Of a stretch of DNA of 64,000 nucleotides, positions 1 to 11,400 are shown in pieces (positions within the stretch are counted from its first letter, which is position 1; each line of letters opens with the position of its first letter). A program made the position numbers and the translations under genes. The notes beneath the pieces are model-generated. The model saw only the letters and a list, made by a program, of their open reading frames with translations, was not told the DNA's origin and ran no database searches. Source of the stretch: Verrucomicrobiaceae bacterium (GTDB taxonomy: Bacteria; Verrucomicrobiota; Verrucomicrobiia; Verrucomicrobiales; Verrucomicrobiaceae); contig JACKQF010000001.1 of assembly GCA_024232965.1 (NCBI GenBank), forward strand, positions 124,001 to 188,000, given 5' to 3'.

Positions 1-3000
1 TGGATTTTGACAATGCGGGCATCGCCAGCAACGGCGTGTTTGATCGCACAGGAGGCTATCTTTTTGTGGCCTTGGAAGGCAGTCGCGAAGTCGCCGTGAT
101 TGATGTCTGGAATAAGAAGGAGATCCGACGCTTCTCAGCAGGCCGAGCGCCGCAGGGCATCGCGATCAGTCCTGATGGACGGACGATCTATGTGCAGAAC
201 TTCATGGATCGCACACTCACGGTGCATGATGTCGGCGGGCTCCTCGATGGCCGCGATCAAACGCCTGCGCTCGTAGCGACGCTGAATAGCATCACCACGG
301 AGCGACTGCCTGCCAATGTGTTGACGGGCAAACGTCATTTCTACGATGCTGCGGATGAGCGTGTCGCCTTTCAGCAATACATCTCCTGCGCTTCCTGCCA
401 CAATGACGGCGCTCAGGACGGTCGTGTTTGGGATTTCACCGGGGTTGGCGAGGGATTGCGCAACACCATCACCCTGCGTGGGCATGGTGGCACGGCCCAA
501 GGACCGCTGCATTGGAGTGGAAACTTCGACGAGGTGCAGGACTTCGAAAATCAGATCCGCAATCTCGCGCAAGGCACCGGTTTGATCACCACAGGCACTC
601 CTCACGCATCCCTGGCCACGCCGAATGCGGGACGCAGTGCGGATCTCGATGCGCTGGCGGCCTACGTGGCATCGCTCAGCACCGAGGACGATAGTCCGTA
701 TCGCAATACGGATGGTTCTCTGACGACTGCGGCAGCAGCAGGCAAAGTGGTGTTCCAAAACATGAACTGTGCGCAGTGCCACAGCGGTGTGCAATTCACC
801 GGCAGCAGTCTGAATGTCTTCCAGAATGTAGGCACGCTGAAGCCGACCAGTGGGCAGCGCTTGGGCGGTGCCTTGACAGGGCTTGACACACCGACGCTGC
901 GTGGTCTCTGGGCTACCGCCCCGTATTTGCATGACGGCAGTGCGACGACCCTTGCTGAGGCGGTGACGGCTCACAATACGCTGAAGCCAACCGGTCAAGA
1001 CTTGGTCAATCTGGTGGCCTATTTGCAGTCGCTGGACAGTCTGGAGGCCTCTGCGCCGGTGCTGCCTGCGCCGCAAATCACGCTGAGCTCGCCTGGAACT
1101 ACAGCCGGCGGTTACGACGTGGTGGTGTCCGCGACGCATTCGATCACGGGAGTGGTCGCCAGTGACTTCGTGATCACCAATGGTGTCGCTGGGGCTCTCA
1201 CGGGCAGTGGCGCGACGTATACGCTACGTGTCAATCCCACAGCCGGTGGTGTGGTGACGGTGATGCTGCCGGCTGGACGCGCGGTGAATGTCGCGAGCGT
1301 CGGCAACTTGGCATCCAATACGGTGAGCACGACTTACACGCCGCCCGATGTCACGGCACCTTCGGTGGTGCTTTCGACGGGGGCAACCACGGTGGCTGGA
1401 GCCTATGTTGTGAGTGTGAATTTCAGCGAGGCTGTCACTGACCTGACCCTGAGCGACTTTGTGATCGTGAATGGGGTCGCCACTGGTTTGAGTGGGAGCG
1501 GGGCGGTGTATTCGGTCACGGTGACTCCGACTGCGGCTGGCGCTGTGACGGTTCGTCTCCCAGCGGGTGCGGTGAAGGATGTCGCAAACAATGCGGGTCT
1601 CGCGTCGAATACCTTGGGCGTGACTTTCGTGCCTCCCGATGTGGAGTCGCCTTCAGTCGCCTTGACTGCGAATGTATCCGTTACCGAAGTGCCGACCCTC
1701 TCGGTTCAGGCTTCGTTTAGCGAAAACGTGAATGGACTGACGGCTGGTAATTTTATCGTATCAAACGGAAGCGTGATTGCGCTCTCGTCCGCAGGTGCGG
1801 TGCATATCGCAACCGTGCAAGCCACTGCGCCTGGCGTGGTGACGGTTCGTTTGCCAGCGGGCGCTGCGGCAGATGGGGCGGGCAATGGCTCACTTGTTTC
1901 CAACACACTGTCCGTTCGCTATGAGCCACCCTCAGCGTTTGCTGCCTGGGTGAATTTTCAGCCGGTGGGCGCTGTGATTCCGGCAGGTTATGTCGCGGAT
2001 ACCGGTGCCTTGTGGGGCGCTCGATCGGGCCTTCGCTACGGTTGGTCATCGAACCAATCAGCTTCTGCCCGGGATCGTAATGTTGAGGTGGATCAAAAGA
2101 TCGACACTCATCTGACCATGGGCACCGCTGCTGTGTGGGAGATGGAAGTGCCCAACGGTGCCTATGACGTCACGGTGTGTGCGGGTGATGCGGCTGAGGC
2201 GTCGATCAATACCGTGCGTGCGGAGGGTTTGACTCTCCTCAACGCAGAGCGCTTGGGTTCGGGGAGTTTGAAGGTGGTGACCCAGCGCGTGAATGTGGCG
2301 GATGGTCGGTTGACCATTGATAATGGCGGCGCGGCAGCGGGTCTGAGCCGACTGCACTACCTGCATGTCATTGCGGCATCCGCAGGATTGGTGCAACCGG
2401 GGCAGCATGGGCTTGCGGCTGATTATTTTGCCGGGACAAATTTTGATCGGCTGCGGTTCAGTCGGCTGGACACGACGATTGATTTCGACTGGGCCACCGA
2501 GACTCCAGATGCGCGACTGTCGGCGGATGGCTTCAGCGTGCGCTGGCATGGCTGGCTGCTGCCGAAGTATAGCGAAACTTATACGCTCACCGCCACCAGT
2601 GACGATGGCGTGCGGGTGCTGGTGAATGGGGCTGCCGTGATCAACCAATGGAATGCCCATAGCTCTCAGCAAGACAGCGGCAGCGTCAATCTCACAGCGG
2701 GTGTTCCGGTGGAGGTGACGGTCGAATATTTTGAAGGCACCGGTAATGCGGAGATCCGTCTCGCTTGGCAAAGTGCCTCGCAGCCGCTGCAAATCATCCC
2801 TGCGGATCGTTGGTCAGTGCAGGCCGATGGTTCATCGGCGCTGCCGTATCCCAGCACCTTTGCCCAATGGCAGGCCGGTGGTCGGGTGCAAGGCGCGGGT
2901 ATCGATCATGATGGAGATGGCTCGGATGACCTGATGGAATACGCCACGGGTGCCAGCCCTAGCTGTGCGATTCAGGTGGGCGAGCAATTGCGGTTGGTGA

Positions 3001-4184
3001 CGACATCGACGGGTCCGGTGGATGCAGTCATTGAAGTGCCGACCAGCATCACCGATGTGCAGTACGCTTTGGAAAAGACAGTGGATCTCGAGGCGTGGTC
3101 GCCGATCTCGCTCAGTCCTGTGCGCACGGAGCTTGCGGGTGGTGTGGCATTGCTTGAGTGGCAGGATTTGCAGGCTGTCTCCGGGCAAAATCCTTCGCTG
3201 GGTATTGTGCGCCTTAGGGTGACCCACAGCAGTGGTCAAGTGGCCGTGGGCGACCCGTGTGGTTGGCAAACGCGAGTCTTGCAACCAGGCGTCTCGTCCG
3301 TTGGTCTCAGCTTCCTCCAGGCACCGATTTACTCGGGCCGGATTGCGTCGGTCAGCGATGGCGCGCTGCTTCTGGACGATGCGGCCGCGCATCATCTGTC
3401 CTATGATATGGATGCCCGCTACTACGTCGAAGTTTGCAGTGGTGCCCACCAGGGGCAACGGTTCGATGTGGCGTTCATTGGCGATGGCTTCATCGAGTTG
3501 GACTACAATTCTCCGAATTCCACGCTGGCAGCATTACCCGCCAGTGGTCTGAATGGTGAGCGCATCTGCGTACGGCCTCACGCGACCTTATCGCGAATTT
3601 TTGACAAGGATCTGTTCACTGGTTCCAGCAGCGCGGCGACGTCAGATCAGGTGCTGTTTTATGCCAATGGGGGATACGCTGGCTACTTCCTGTTGAAGTG
3701 GGGCGCAGCAGTGCAAAAGCCCAATCAATGGACTACAGTCGGTAGTGGTTCTGTCACGGTGCAGGATGCTCGCGTGATCGCGCCGGGAAGCGGGCTGATG
3801 GTAAAGATCGTGAATACCGCGAAGACATTGGTGACTTCTGGCTATGTCCGAATGAACGATTTCAAAGTCGGCTTGCAGGCTGGAAACAACCTGATCGCGC
3901 TGCCGTGGCCGCTGACAGCGAGCCCGGCCAAGGCTCGCTTGACTCTGGCAGATGGCTTCACGGGTTCGAGCAGCCAGGCGTCATCGGATCGCATCCAGCG
4001 GTGGAATGGCTCAGGATTTGATGGCTACTGGCTGGTGAATGCGGGGTCTTATCAATCGTGGGTGACGAGTGCGTCCGGTTCGCTCCAGAACCTCGATAAC
4101 GCAGATCTCTTGCCGGTGGGCGAAGCCGTTTTCCTTCGGACCCAGCCCTCCAGTCCGGTGGTGTGGGCGATGCCGAAGCCTTGA
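1..4184 (+). CDS. Secreted multidomain di-haem cytochrome c / PA14 / TIGR02597-like protein (5' partial)
   Basis: The reading frame is open to the left edge and the first residues already read as beta-propeller sequence, so the start lies outside the window and the GTG at 36 is not the start. Order of parts: the end of a YVTN/NHL-type propeller; two c-type haem sites, CASCH (387-401) and CAQCH (768-782), in a di-haem cytochrome/peroxidase-like layout; three Ig-like repeats (about 1080-1930) sharing a 'DF-I-NG' pattern; a carbohydrate-binding-like segment (about 1940-2370); a PA14-like domain (about 2400-2800); a Ca-binding-like 'DHDGDGSDDLMEYATG' tail; and a C-terminal region (about 3260-4180) resembling TIGR02597, a family I know from Verrucomicrobium. 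Two haems plus PA14 suggest an exported redox or glycan-binding protein. The exact substrate is unknown. The next gene, a LysR regulator, lies 79 bases downstream. Confidence 0.85.
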   Translation, partial: DFDNAGIASNGVFDRTGGYLFVALEGSREVAVIDVWNKKEIRRFSAGRAPQGIAISPDGRTIYVQNFMDRTLTVHDVGGLLDGRDQTPALVATLNSITTERLPANVLTGKRHFYDAADERVAFQQYISCASCHNDGAQDGRVWDFTGVGEGLRNTITLRGHGGTAQGPLHWSGNFDEVQDFENQIRNLAQGTGLITTGTPHASLATPNAGRSADLDALAAYVASLSTEDDSPYRNTDGSLTTAAAAGKVVFQNMNCAQCHSGVQFTGSSLNVFQNVGTLKPTSGQRLGGALTGLDTPTLRGLWATAPYLHDGSATTLAEAVTAHNTLKPTGQDLVNLVAYLQSLDSLEASAPVLPAPQITLSSPGTTAGGYDVVVSATHSITGVVASDFVITNGVAGALTGSGATYTLRVNPTAGGVVTVMLPAGRAVNVASVGNLASNTVSTTYTPPDVTAPSVVLSTGATTVAGAYVVSVNFSEAVTDLTLSDFVIVNGVATGLSGSGAVYSVTVTPTAAGAVTVRLPAGAVKDVANNAGLASNTLGVTFVPPDVESPSVALTANVSVTEVPTLSVQASFSENVNGLTAGNFIVSNGSVIALSSAGAVHIATVQATAPGVVTVRLPAGAAADGAGNGSLVSNTLSVRYEPPSAFAAWVNFQPVGAVIPAGYVADTGALWGARSGLRYGWSSNQSASARDRNVEVDQKIDTHLTMGTAAVWEMEVPNGAYDVTVCAGDAAEASINTVRAEGLTLLNAERLGSGSLKVVTQRVNVADGRLTIDNGGAAAGLSRLHYLHVIAASAGLVQPGQHGLAADYFAGTNFDRLRFSRLDTTIDFDWATETPDARLSADGFSVRWHGWLLPKYSETYTLTATSDDGVRVLVNGAAVINQWNAHSSQQDSGSVNLTAGVPVEVTVEYFEGTGNAEIRLAWQSASQPLQIIPADRWSVQADGSSALPYPSTFAQWQAGGRVQGAGIDHDGDGSDDLMEYATGASPSCAIQVGEQLRLVTTSTGPVDAVIEVPTSITDVQYALEKTVDLEAWSPISLSPVRTELAGGVALLEWQDLQAVSGQNPSLGIVRLRVTHSSGQVAVGDPCGWQTRVLQPGVSSVGLSFLQAPIYSGRIASVSDGALLLDDAAAHHLSYDMDARYYVEVCSGAHQGQRFDVAFIGDGFIELDYNSPNSTLAALPASGLNGERICVRPHATLSRIFDKDLFTGSSSAATSDQVLFYANGGYAGYFLLKWGAAVQKPNQWTTVGSGSVTVQDARVIAPGSGLMVKIVNTAKTLVTSGYVRMNDFKVGLQAGNNLIALPWPLTASPAKARLTLADGFTGSSSQASSDRIQRWNGSGFDGYWLVNAGSYQSWVTSASGSLQNLDNADLLPVGEAVFLRTQPSSPVVWAMPKP

Positions 4185-4263
4185 TGCGCTGAATTGCTTT
4201 CCGGAAGAAATCCGCGTTTTCATCTGGCAGTGATGCCTGCTCGGCATCACAGTCGGTGGAACT

Positions 4264-5172
4264 ATGGAACTCCGCCACTTGCGATATTTTCAGGCTGTTG
4301 CTGAAGAACTGAGCTTTTCCCGCGCTGCGCGTCGGCTCAGCATCGCCCAGCCCGCGCTCAGTCGGGCGGTGCAGGAGCTTGAGCAGGACTTGGGTCTGCA
4401 ACTCATTGATCGCAATCGCCGCGTGGTGCGATTGACGGCTGCGGGGGCGGTGATGCTGCAAGAGGTGGCGTCCATTTTTGAGCATGTGGAGGCATCGATG
4501 CGCCGCGTGCGAAGGACCGCTGCGGGTGAAGAGGGGGAGTTGCGCCTGGGCTACATCGGGCCGCCTACCCAAGGTTTTTTGGGCAGATTGCTGGGAGAGT
4601 TTCGCGCACGCTATCCGCTGGTTTCGGTGCGGCTTGAGGAGCGTACTCCTGAGCGTGTCTGGGAGATGGTGGCAGCGGGTCGGCTATCGATGGGGCTGAC
4701 GCGACCCGTGCCAGGGCAGGGGGGCAATGCCTTGAATACCCTGTTGCTGCGCGACGAACCTTTGTGCGCAGCAGTGCCTGCCGGGCATCCCTGGGAAAAG
4801 CGCAAGTGGGTGGACTGGAAGGCGCTATCGGGCGAGCCAATGATCGTGCTGGCGCGGCGCGAAGGTGTGGGATCTCACGACGAGATCCTTGCTGCCTGCC
4901 GTGAGGCAGGAGTCGTGCCGAAGTTGGTGCACACGCCCAGCCTGATCGGCACCGTGCTCAGTTATGTGGAGGCTGGCGCAGGGGTGGGCGTGGTGCCGGA
5001 TAGCATCCGCCCCATGATCCCCGGCGCGGTCACTCTGGTCCCCCTGCGCCCTGCCCGTACCGTACCGCTTATGCTTGTCTGGCAGCCCGAGGCAGACACC
5101 CCTGCGGCCATCGCCTTCCGCCGCCTGATCCAGGAGTGGATCAAAAGCGGTGCATTGTTCGGCGTGCCGTAG
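4264..5172 (+). CDS. LysR-family transcriptional regulator
   Basis: A 302-residue protein of normal LysR length. Residues 1-60 form the winged helix-turn-helix, with the family's 'MELRHLRYFQAVAEELSFS' opening and 'AQPALSRAVQELE' recognition helix. The remainder is a periplasmic-binding-like co-inducer domain (LysR_substrate). LysR regulators often control a neighbouring gene, but both neighbours point the same way and there is no divergent partner, so the target is not obvious from position. The 274 bases before the next gene hold no gene I can support. Effector unknown. Confidence 0.93.
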   Translation: MELRHLRYFQAVAEELSFSRAARRLSIAQPALSRAVQELEQDLGLQLIDRNRRVVRLTAAGAVMLQEVASIFEHVEASMRRVRRTAAGEEGELRLGYIGPPTQGFLGRLLGEFRARYPLVSVRLEERTPERVWEMVAAGRLSMGLTRPVPGQGGNALNTLLLRDEPLCAAVPAGHPWEKRKWVDWKALSGEPMIVLARREGVGSHDEILAACREAGVVPKLVHTPSLIGTVLSYVEAGAGVGVVPDSIRPMIPGAVTLVPLRPARTVPLMLVWQPEADTPAAIAFRRLIQEWIKSGALFGVP

Positions 5173-5446
5173 GTCCAGGAACTGGAGGCTGAAAGCCCCA
5201 GTCCATCAACAGGCGAGGACGCCTATACTCTAGCCAATTCGCCAAATCATCAGTTAGGAAGTTTGGCTTCGCATTTGGGAATGACGGCGGCAGCCCGTTC
5301 TCCGAAGTAATGCGAAGGATGAAGACGTGCGCCACTCCGGAAGTGTGGCTGGGTAGATTAGGTGCTTGTGTTGAGCGGTCGGTTCTGATTTCATTCCCCG
5401 ACCTAATAGGCGCGGCTTCGGCGCGTTGAAAAACTAACCATCCTTT

Positions 5447-8400
5447 ATGCGTCTCCGTGCCTTTTTTGTCTTTTTGGGGTTCTGTCTGTGCTGCGTTCTG
5501 GCCTTTTTTGTTCAGATGATTCGTGATGAGAGGTCACCCATGCGCATGGCGCCGTCTTCCGAAAAGTGCGAGAGTCCGATGTGTCGTAGCGGTGCGTCGC
5601 TGCCCATGGCTCCCGCTCCGACTAATCTGGTGCCAGAGGTGGCGGGCTCGGCGGTCCCTGCGGATGGTGAAGTGATTGCGCGTTTCCGTGACTGGACGGC
5701 GGCGTTCTTGGCGGCGGATGCGGCGGAAAAGGCTGCATTGGAGTCGCAGGGGCGTGAATTGGCTGCGGCGCGGCGGCCTGTGTTTAAACAATGGATCAAG
5801 GAGGATCCGCGTGCGGCGCTGGCCAATGCGGTGCCGATGGTGGTGCGGCAGCAGTTGCCCTTGAGTGTGCTGTCGCTGCTGGAGGAACGAGTCAATGGTC
5901 GCGCGGCCCTGCGTGTTTACCAGGGCTTGCCTGCGGAGGGTGAACCGTTGCCGACAAAGGCGATCACCCAGCGAGTGGCGGAGTTTTCTTCTGGTAAAAC
6001 TTATGATGCGCATGTGTATGGCCGCCGCGAAGAGACAGTGACGTGGTTGCCCAATGCCTCGCTAAACGGGGTGGCGATCGATACGGACTTTGCGGTCAGT
6101 GAGGACCCAATCCGGGTGCTGGAGATCGGAGAAATCCCGGATGCTTCGAAGGTGACAAAGACCCTCTGCCCGGTGTCCGGCAATGAAACGGCGGGGGCAG
6201 CACTGGAGGAAGGCGAAGCGGTCGATGAAGAGACGCCTGCCGTCGAGGCCTATGGTGAGATCACCTATCTCTGCAATGGCGATCACGCGACGATCTATCG
6301 TGAGATTGTCCTGCAGGCTGAGGGTGGCACTGGCGGGCCGACGCAGTTTACGGGGATTCTACCCGCAGCGCCGACGCCTTCTCTGGGGGTGGTCAAGGTG
6401 CTGTACATGCCGGTGACCTACGCTGATCAAAACGGTGTGCCTGCCACGGAATCGAAGTGCTACGAGGTGATGCGCGATGTCGGGGACTTTTATTCCAAGG
6501 CGTCGTTTGGGCGTTTGACTTTGTTGACGACGGTGACACCGCCCATCAAGTTGCCCCACAACGAGGCCTGGTACATTCAGCGCGATACCTCCAATGGGGG
6601 CGATATCGATGGCGAGGGGATGAGCCACAGTCACGCGCGCAATGAGGCTCGGCGGCTGGGTTTTGACTCCAACGATTACGACTGCGTGGTCATGCGCCAC
6701 AAGGGTGGGCCTGGCAGCTACGGTGGGCTGGGCGGTGGCAGTAGCGTGTGGGTGCGGAGTGATAGTGTCGGCATCGTGGCGCACGAAGTGGGGCATTGCT
6801 TTGGGCTTGCCCACGCGAACTACTGGGACACGGCCGGCACGAGCAGCATCGGCGCAGGGACGAATGCGGAGTATGGTGACACGTACGACAACATGGGCAA
6901 CGGCCCGACGCCTGCGGGGCAATACAATGCGCAGGCAAAGAGCCAGATCAAATGGCTGCCGCCCGAGTATCGCGAGGAAGTAACGCAGAGCGGTCTCTAC
7001 CGCATCTATGCCTTTGATCAGGCGCGACTGAATCCGGCGCGTCGCTATGCAATGACCCTCGTGAAGGACGCGCAACGCACGTATTGGGGCGAGGTCAGAT
7101 CGCTCTTCACCTCTAACAATTGGGCCAGCAACGGCATGATCCTGGGGTGGCGGTTCCCAAGTGGTAGCGGCAGCAATGTGCAACTGATCGATACCACGCC
7201 GGGATCGCCCTTTGGTAAGGAAGATGCGCCGATCTCTCTAGGCAGCACTTTCTCCGACACGGAGGCTGGGATCCACCTGACGACGGTGGCGGCGAGCAAA
7301 GATCCCTGGTATGTGGATGTGCAGGTGAATATGGGAGACTTCGCTGGGAATCACGCGCCCACCTTGGCGTTAGATGCCTCAGCAGAGGTTGTGCCGCAGA
7401 ATGCGACGGTGACTTTTACGGCGACTGCGAATGATGAGGACGGTGATACGCTGGCCTATTCCTGGCAGCATTTTGGCGACTCTGCCTACAAGGTTGTGGA
7501 TGGAAATGCGCCCGTCATGACGCGGAAATTCACGGCCAACGGCAGCTACGTGGTGACCTGTACCGTGTCCGACATGAAGGGTGGCAGCGCGACGCGCTCG
7601 AAGTTGATCATCGTTGGTAACGGCAACAGTCGTTTCGTCATCAGTGGGCGCATCACGGAGCAGGGCATCGGTCTGGCGGACGTCATCGTGACTGCGAACG
7701 GCGCGAACGGCGTCGTGACGGACAGCGATGGCTACTACACCATCCCAAACCTAGCGGCGAACACTTATACGATGACGCCGCTGCGCTATGGTTACAGCTT
7801 TGGGGAGATTTTTAACAACAGCGTCACCGTGGGGCCGAGTTTCAGTGGGGCGGACTTTGTGGCGGATGAGGCGCCACGGGTTAACATCGTGGCGAGTGCT
7901 CCGAATGCGGCGGAGTCAAGCACGAATGGCCAGTTCACGATTACGCGAACCGGCGATCTGAGTCAGGCGCTCGTGGTCAATGTGAATGCGGCGCAGGGCA
8001 CGGGTACGCTCAACAGCGATTATGCGCTTTCGCCCGCCTACACCACTGGCACGCAGGGCTTCCAGCTTTTGACGATTCCGGCGGATGTGGCCTCGCTCGA
8101 TGTGGTGGTCACGCCTATGCAGGACACCGCCGCAGAAGGGCCGGAAACGGTCGTGCTACAGCTCGGGCCGGCGAGTGGCTACGTGGTGGGCACGCCATCC
8201 AATGCCACGGTCACGATTGCCGATGACGACACCGTGCTGCCAAAAGTAGGAGTGCGTGCGTTGGTCGCCTCCACCACAGAGGGCGCGCTGGAGGGGTTGG
8301 TATTCTCGTTCAGCCGGACAGGGGTGACGAGCTCACCATTGACGCTGAACTACACCATCGGCGGCACAGCTGGGAATGGAGTGGATTATGCAACGCTCAG

Positions 8401-11400
8401 TGGTGCTGCCACGATTCCTGCGGGTCAGGAAAACGTGAGCATCGAGGTTGTCTCGGCCAATGACTCGATCTCCGAATCGGTTGAGACTGTGAAGCTGACG
8501 CTAGCAGCGCATGCCGCCTGGATCGTTGATTCCACGGCTTCGACAGTGACGGGCAACGTGGTTGACGATGATGTGCAGGTGGTGACGGTGACTGCCAGTG
8601 ATCCCGATGCTACTGAGATTGATCTTTCCGCGCCCGGTGCTCATGCTGATACGGGTACGTTTGTGATTACTCGTGAAGGGGATCTGAGTTCGCCACTGAA
8701 AGTTTTTTATGCCATTGCCGGGACGCCCTCCGCTGGCGTGCCTGCACTGCATGGGGTGGATTTTGAACCGTTGCCTGGCGTGCTGGAAATTCCTGCGGGT
8801 GTGGCGAGCGGTAGCGTGACCATCGTGCCGCGTTTTGATGGTCTGGGCGAGGGTTCTGAGATCGTGGTTTTGCAGCTTGGTTCCGGCTCCACGCAGTATC
8901 GTTTGGGCGATCAAACGAATGCGACGGTGACCATCGCCGATAATGCGTCGGATCTGCCTTACGTGGAGGTGATCCCGTTGCGGAGCTGTATCGAGGGCAC
9001 GACGAATGGCATCCTGCGTCTTAGCGCGCGGGGTGGGGGCACCGGGACTTTGACGGTGAACTACACCATCGGTGGTACGGCGACGGCGGGCAGCGATTAC
9101 AACATCACCGGGCTTAACAATGCGACGCTGCAGGGATCCACCACGATCACGCTGAACAATGGGGCCACGGTGACAAAGGACCTGACGGTGACTGTGACGA
9201 ATGATGCGCTGGCGGAGGATTTGGAGACGATCGAAATGACCTTATTGCCCGGCGTCGGGTATCAAACTTACACGCCGACCAGTAGCGCCAGCATGTGGCT
9301 GCGGGATGATGATCAACCGACGGTGTTTGTCGATACGCAGGTGGGAACTTCCGGCACGGCGGACACCATCGTCGAAGGTTCAGCCACGGCGACGCGCTTT
9401 TACTTGAGCCGTACAGGCTCCACGGCGGCGGCGCTCACAGTGAACTACACGTTGGCTGGCACGGCCACGAGCGGTGCGGATTTTACCGGGCCGACTGGCA
9501 GCGTTATCATCCCTGCAGGTCAGTTGGGAGTGCTGCTGCCGCTGACCATCACGGATGACTCGGATGTTGAGGGGACAGAGACGGTGGTGCTGACGCTCGC
9601 CGCAGGCGGCTACGCCAAGGGGCCAGCCGCGACGCTCTACATCAGTGACAATGAAACAGTCCCGCAAAAGGTTGCCTTCAATTCGGTGGCGTCTGCGGGG
9701 GCAGAGAGCGCTACGGTGGTGAATATTCCGGTGTCGCTGACCACTCCTGCCGCAGTGCCCACGACTGTCGAGTTCGCGCTCGATTCCGGCACGCGGACGA
9801 CCAGCACGGCGAATGGGACGCTAGCCCTGCCTTACTGGGTGCGTGTGACACGCAGCGGGACGTCCTTTGATTTTTATGCCTCCAGCGATGGAGTGGCCTG
9901 GGAGAAGAAGCGAAGCACCACGCTATCGAATTCCATTTCCACCAGCAGTTACCTCGCTGGGATCGCGGTTGGAAATAGTGCCTCGGGCACGGGGACGACG
10001 GCGACAGTGGACAATGTTACTATCACCGATCTCGCGGGAGGGGGCGCGGCAGGGGCGCTTGTTTCCGCCAATATCGGTACACCGAATCCCGCAGGGAGTG
10101 ATTCGGAGTCTGGCGGTGTTTACACTGTCATTGGGGGTGGTGCGGGCATCTCTACCAACAGCACCACAGACAACTTCCGGTACCTCTATTTTCCGATCAC
10201 AAACTCCACCACCTGCACGCTCACCGCGCGCATTGTCGGGATGACGGGTGGTGCCAATACGGCGAGAGCAGGGGTGATGATCCGGGATACGACTGCCAAC
10301 AACTCGCGTCACTCTTCCATGATGGCGGAGACCTCTGGGACGTGGCGTTACATCTACCGCACCAGCACGAACGGCAACGCGGCCACGAGTAGTGGCAGTG
10401 TCATCATGAAGCCTTACTGGGTGCGCCTGCAACGCATCTCGGGCACGATTCGTGCCTTTCGCTCAAGCGATGGGAATACCTGGGTGCAGAATGGTGCCGA
10501 TCAACCGATGGCACTGGCTTCGAGTGTGTTGGCCGGTCTGGCTGTTTCGTCGCGTGCGAACAACTCGCTGGCTCTGGGCACCTTCGACAACGTCACCATC
10601 GATCCGCCGTTGCCTGCTGGAATAGCGATGGAAGGCCGCACCGTCGGCTTTGCCACCGATCAGGGTACGGGGAGTTTTGACTCCGGGTCTGGCACGTGGA
10701 GCGTCGAAGGTGGGGGGCTCGGGATCAATGTCAGCAACCAGGACCGATGCCACTTTGTCGCCGCACCAGTGACGGGCGACTTTACCCTGACGGCGCGGGT
10801 TTCGGGCCTCAGCGGTGGTGCTGCTGCGGCGCAAGCTGGCGTCATGATTCGCGAGACCAGCAGCTACCGCTCTCGCATGGCTTTCATCGGCTTGATCGCG
10901 AATGCTAGCACCAGCTTTTTCTGGCGAAATACAGCCGTCACTAACAGTTACGGCTCCGGGGTGGATCATGATTTGTCCAATGGCATCCTGACTTTCGGTA
11001 TTGGTGAGCAGACGAAGAACATCACCTTCAACGTCGTGGATGATGAGGTGACGGAACCGAATGAAACCGTGACGCTGACCTTGAAAAACCCGAACGCTGC
11101 GGCATTGGGCACGATCACCCAGCACACCTATGTGATCGAGGACGACGACGCGGGTCCGGCGAGTAGCTACGTGGGATTCGCCGCGACGACTTCTGCGGTT
11201 TCTGAAAGCGCTGGCGGTGCGCTGCTGCAAGTCAGTCTGGATGCGGCTGCTGAAACAGTGACTTCGGTGGATTATGCTGTGACGGGCGGAACCGCTGGCG
11301 GTGCGGATTTCACGCTCGCCTCGGGAACCATCACCTTTAATGTTGGGGACACGGTGAATGAGATCCCGCTGACAATTGCGGATGATTGGGATGTCGAAGC

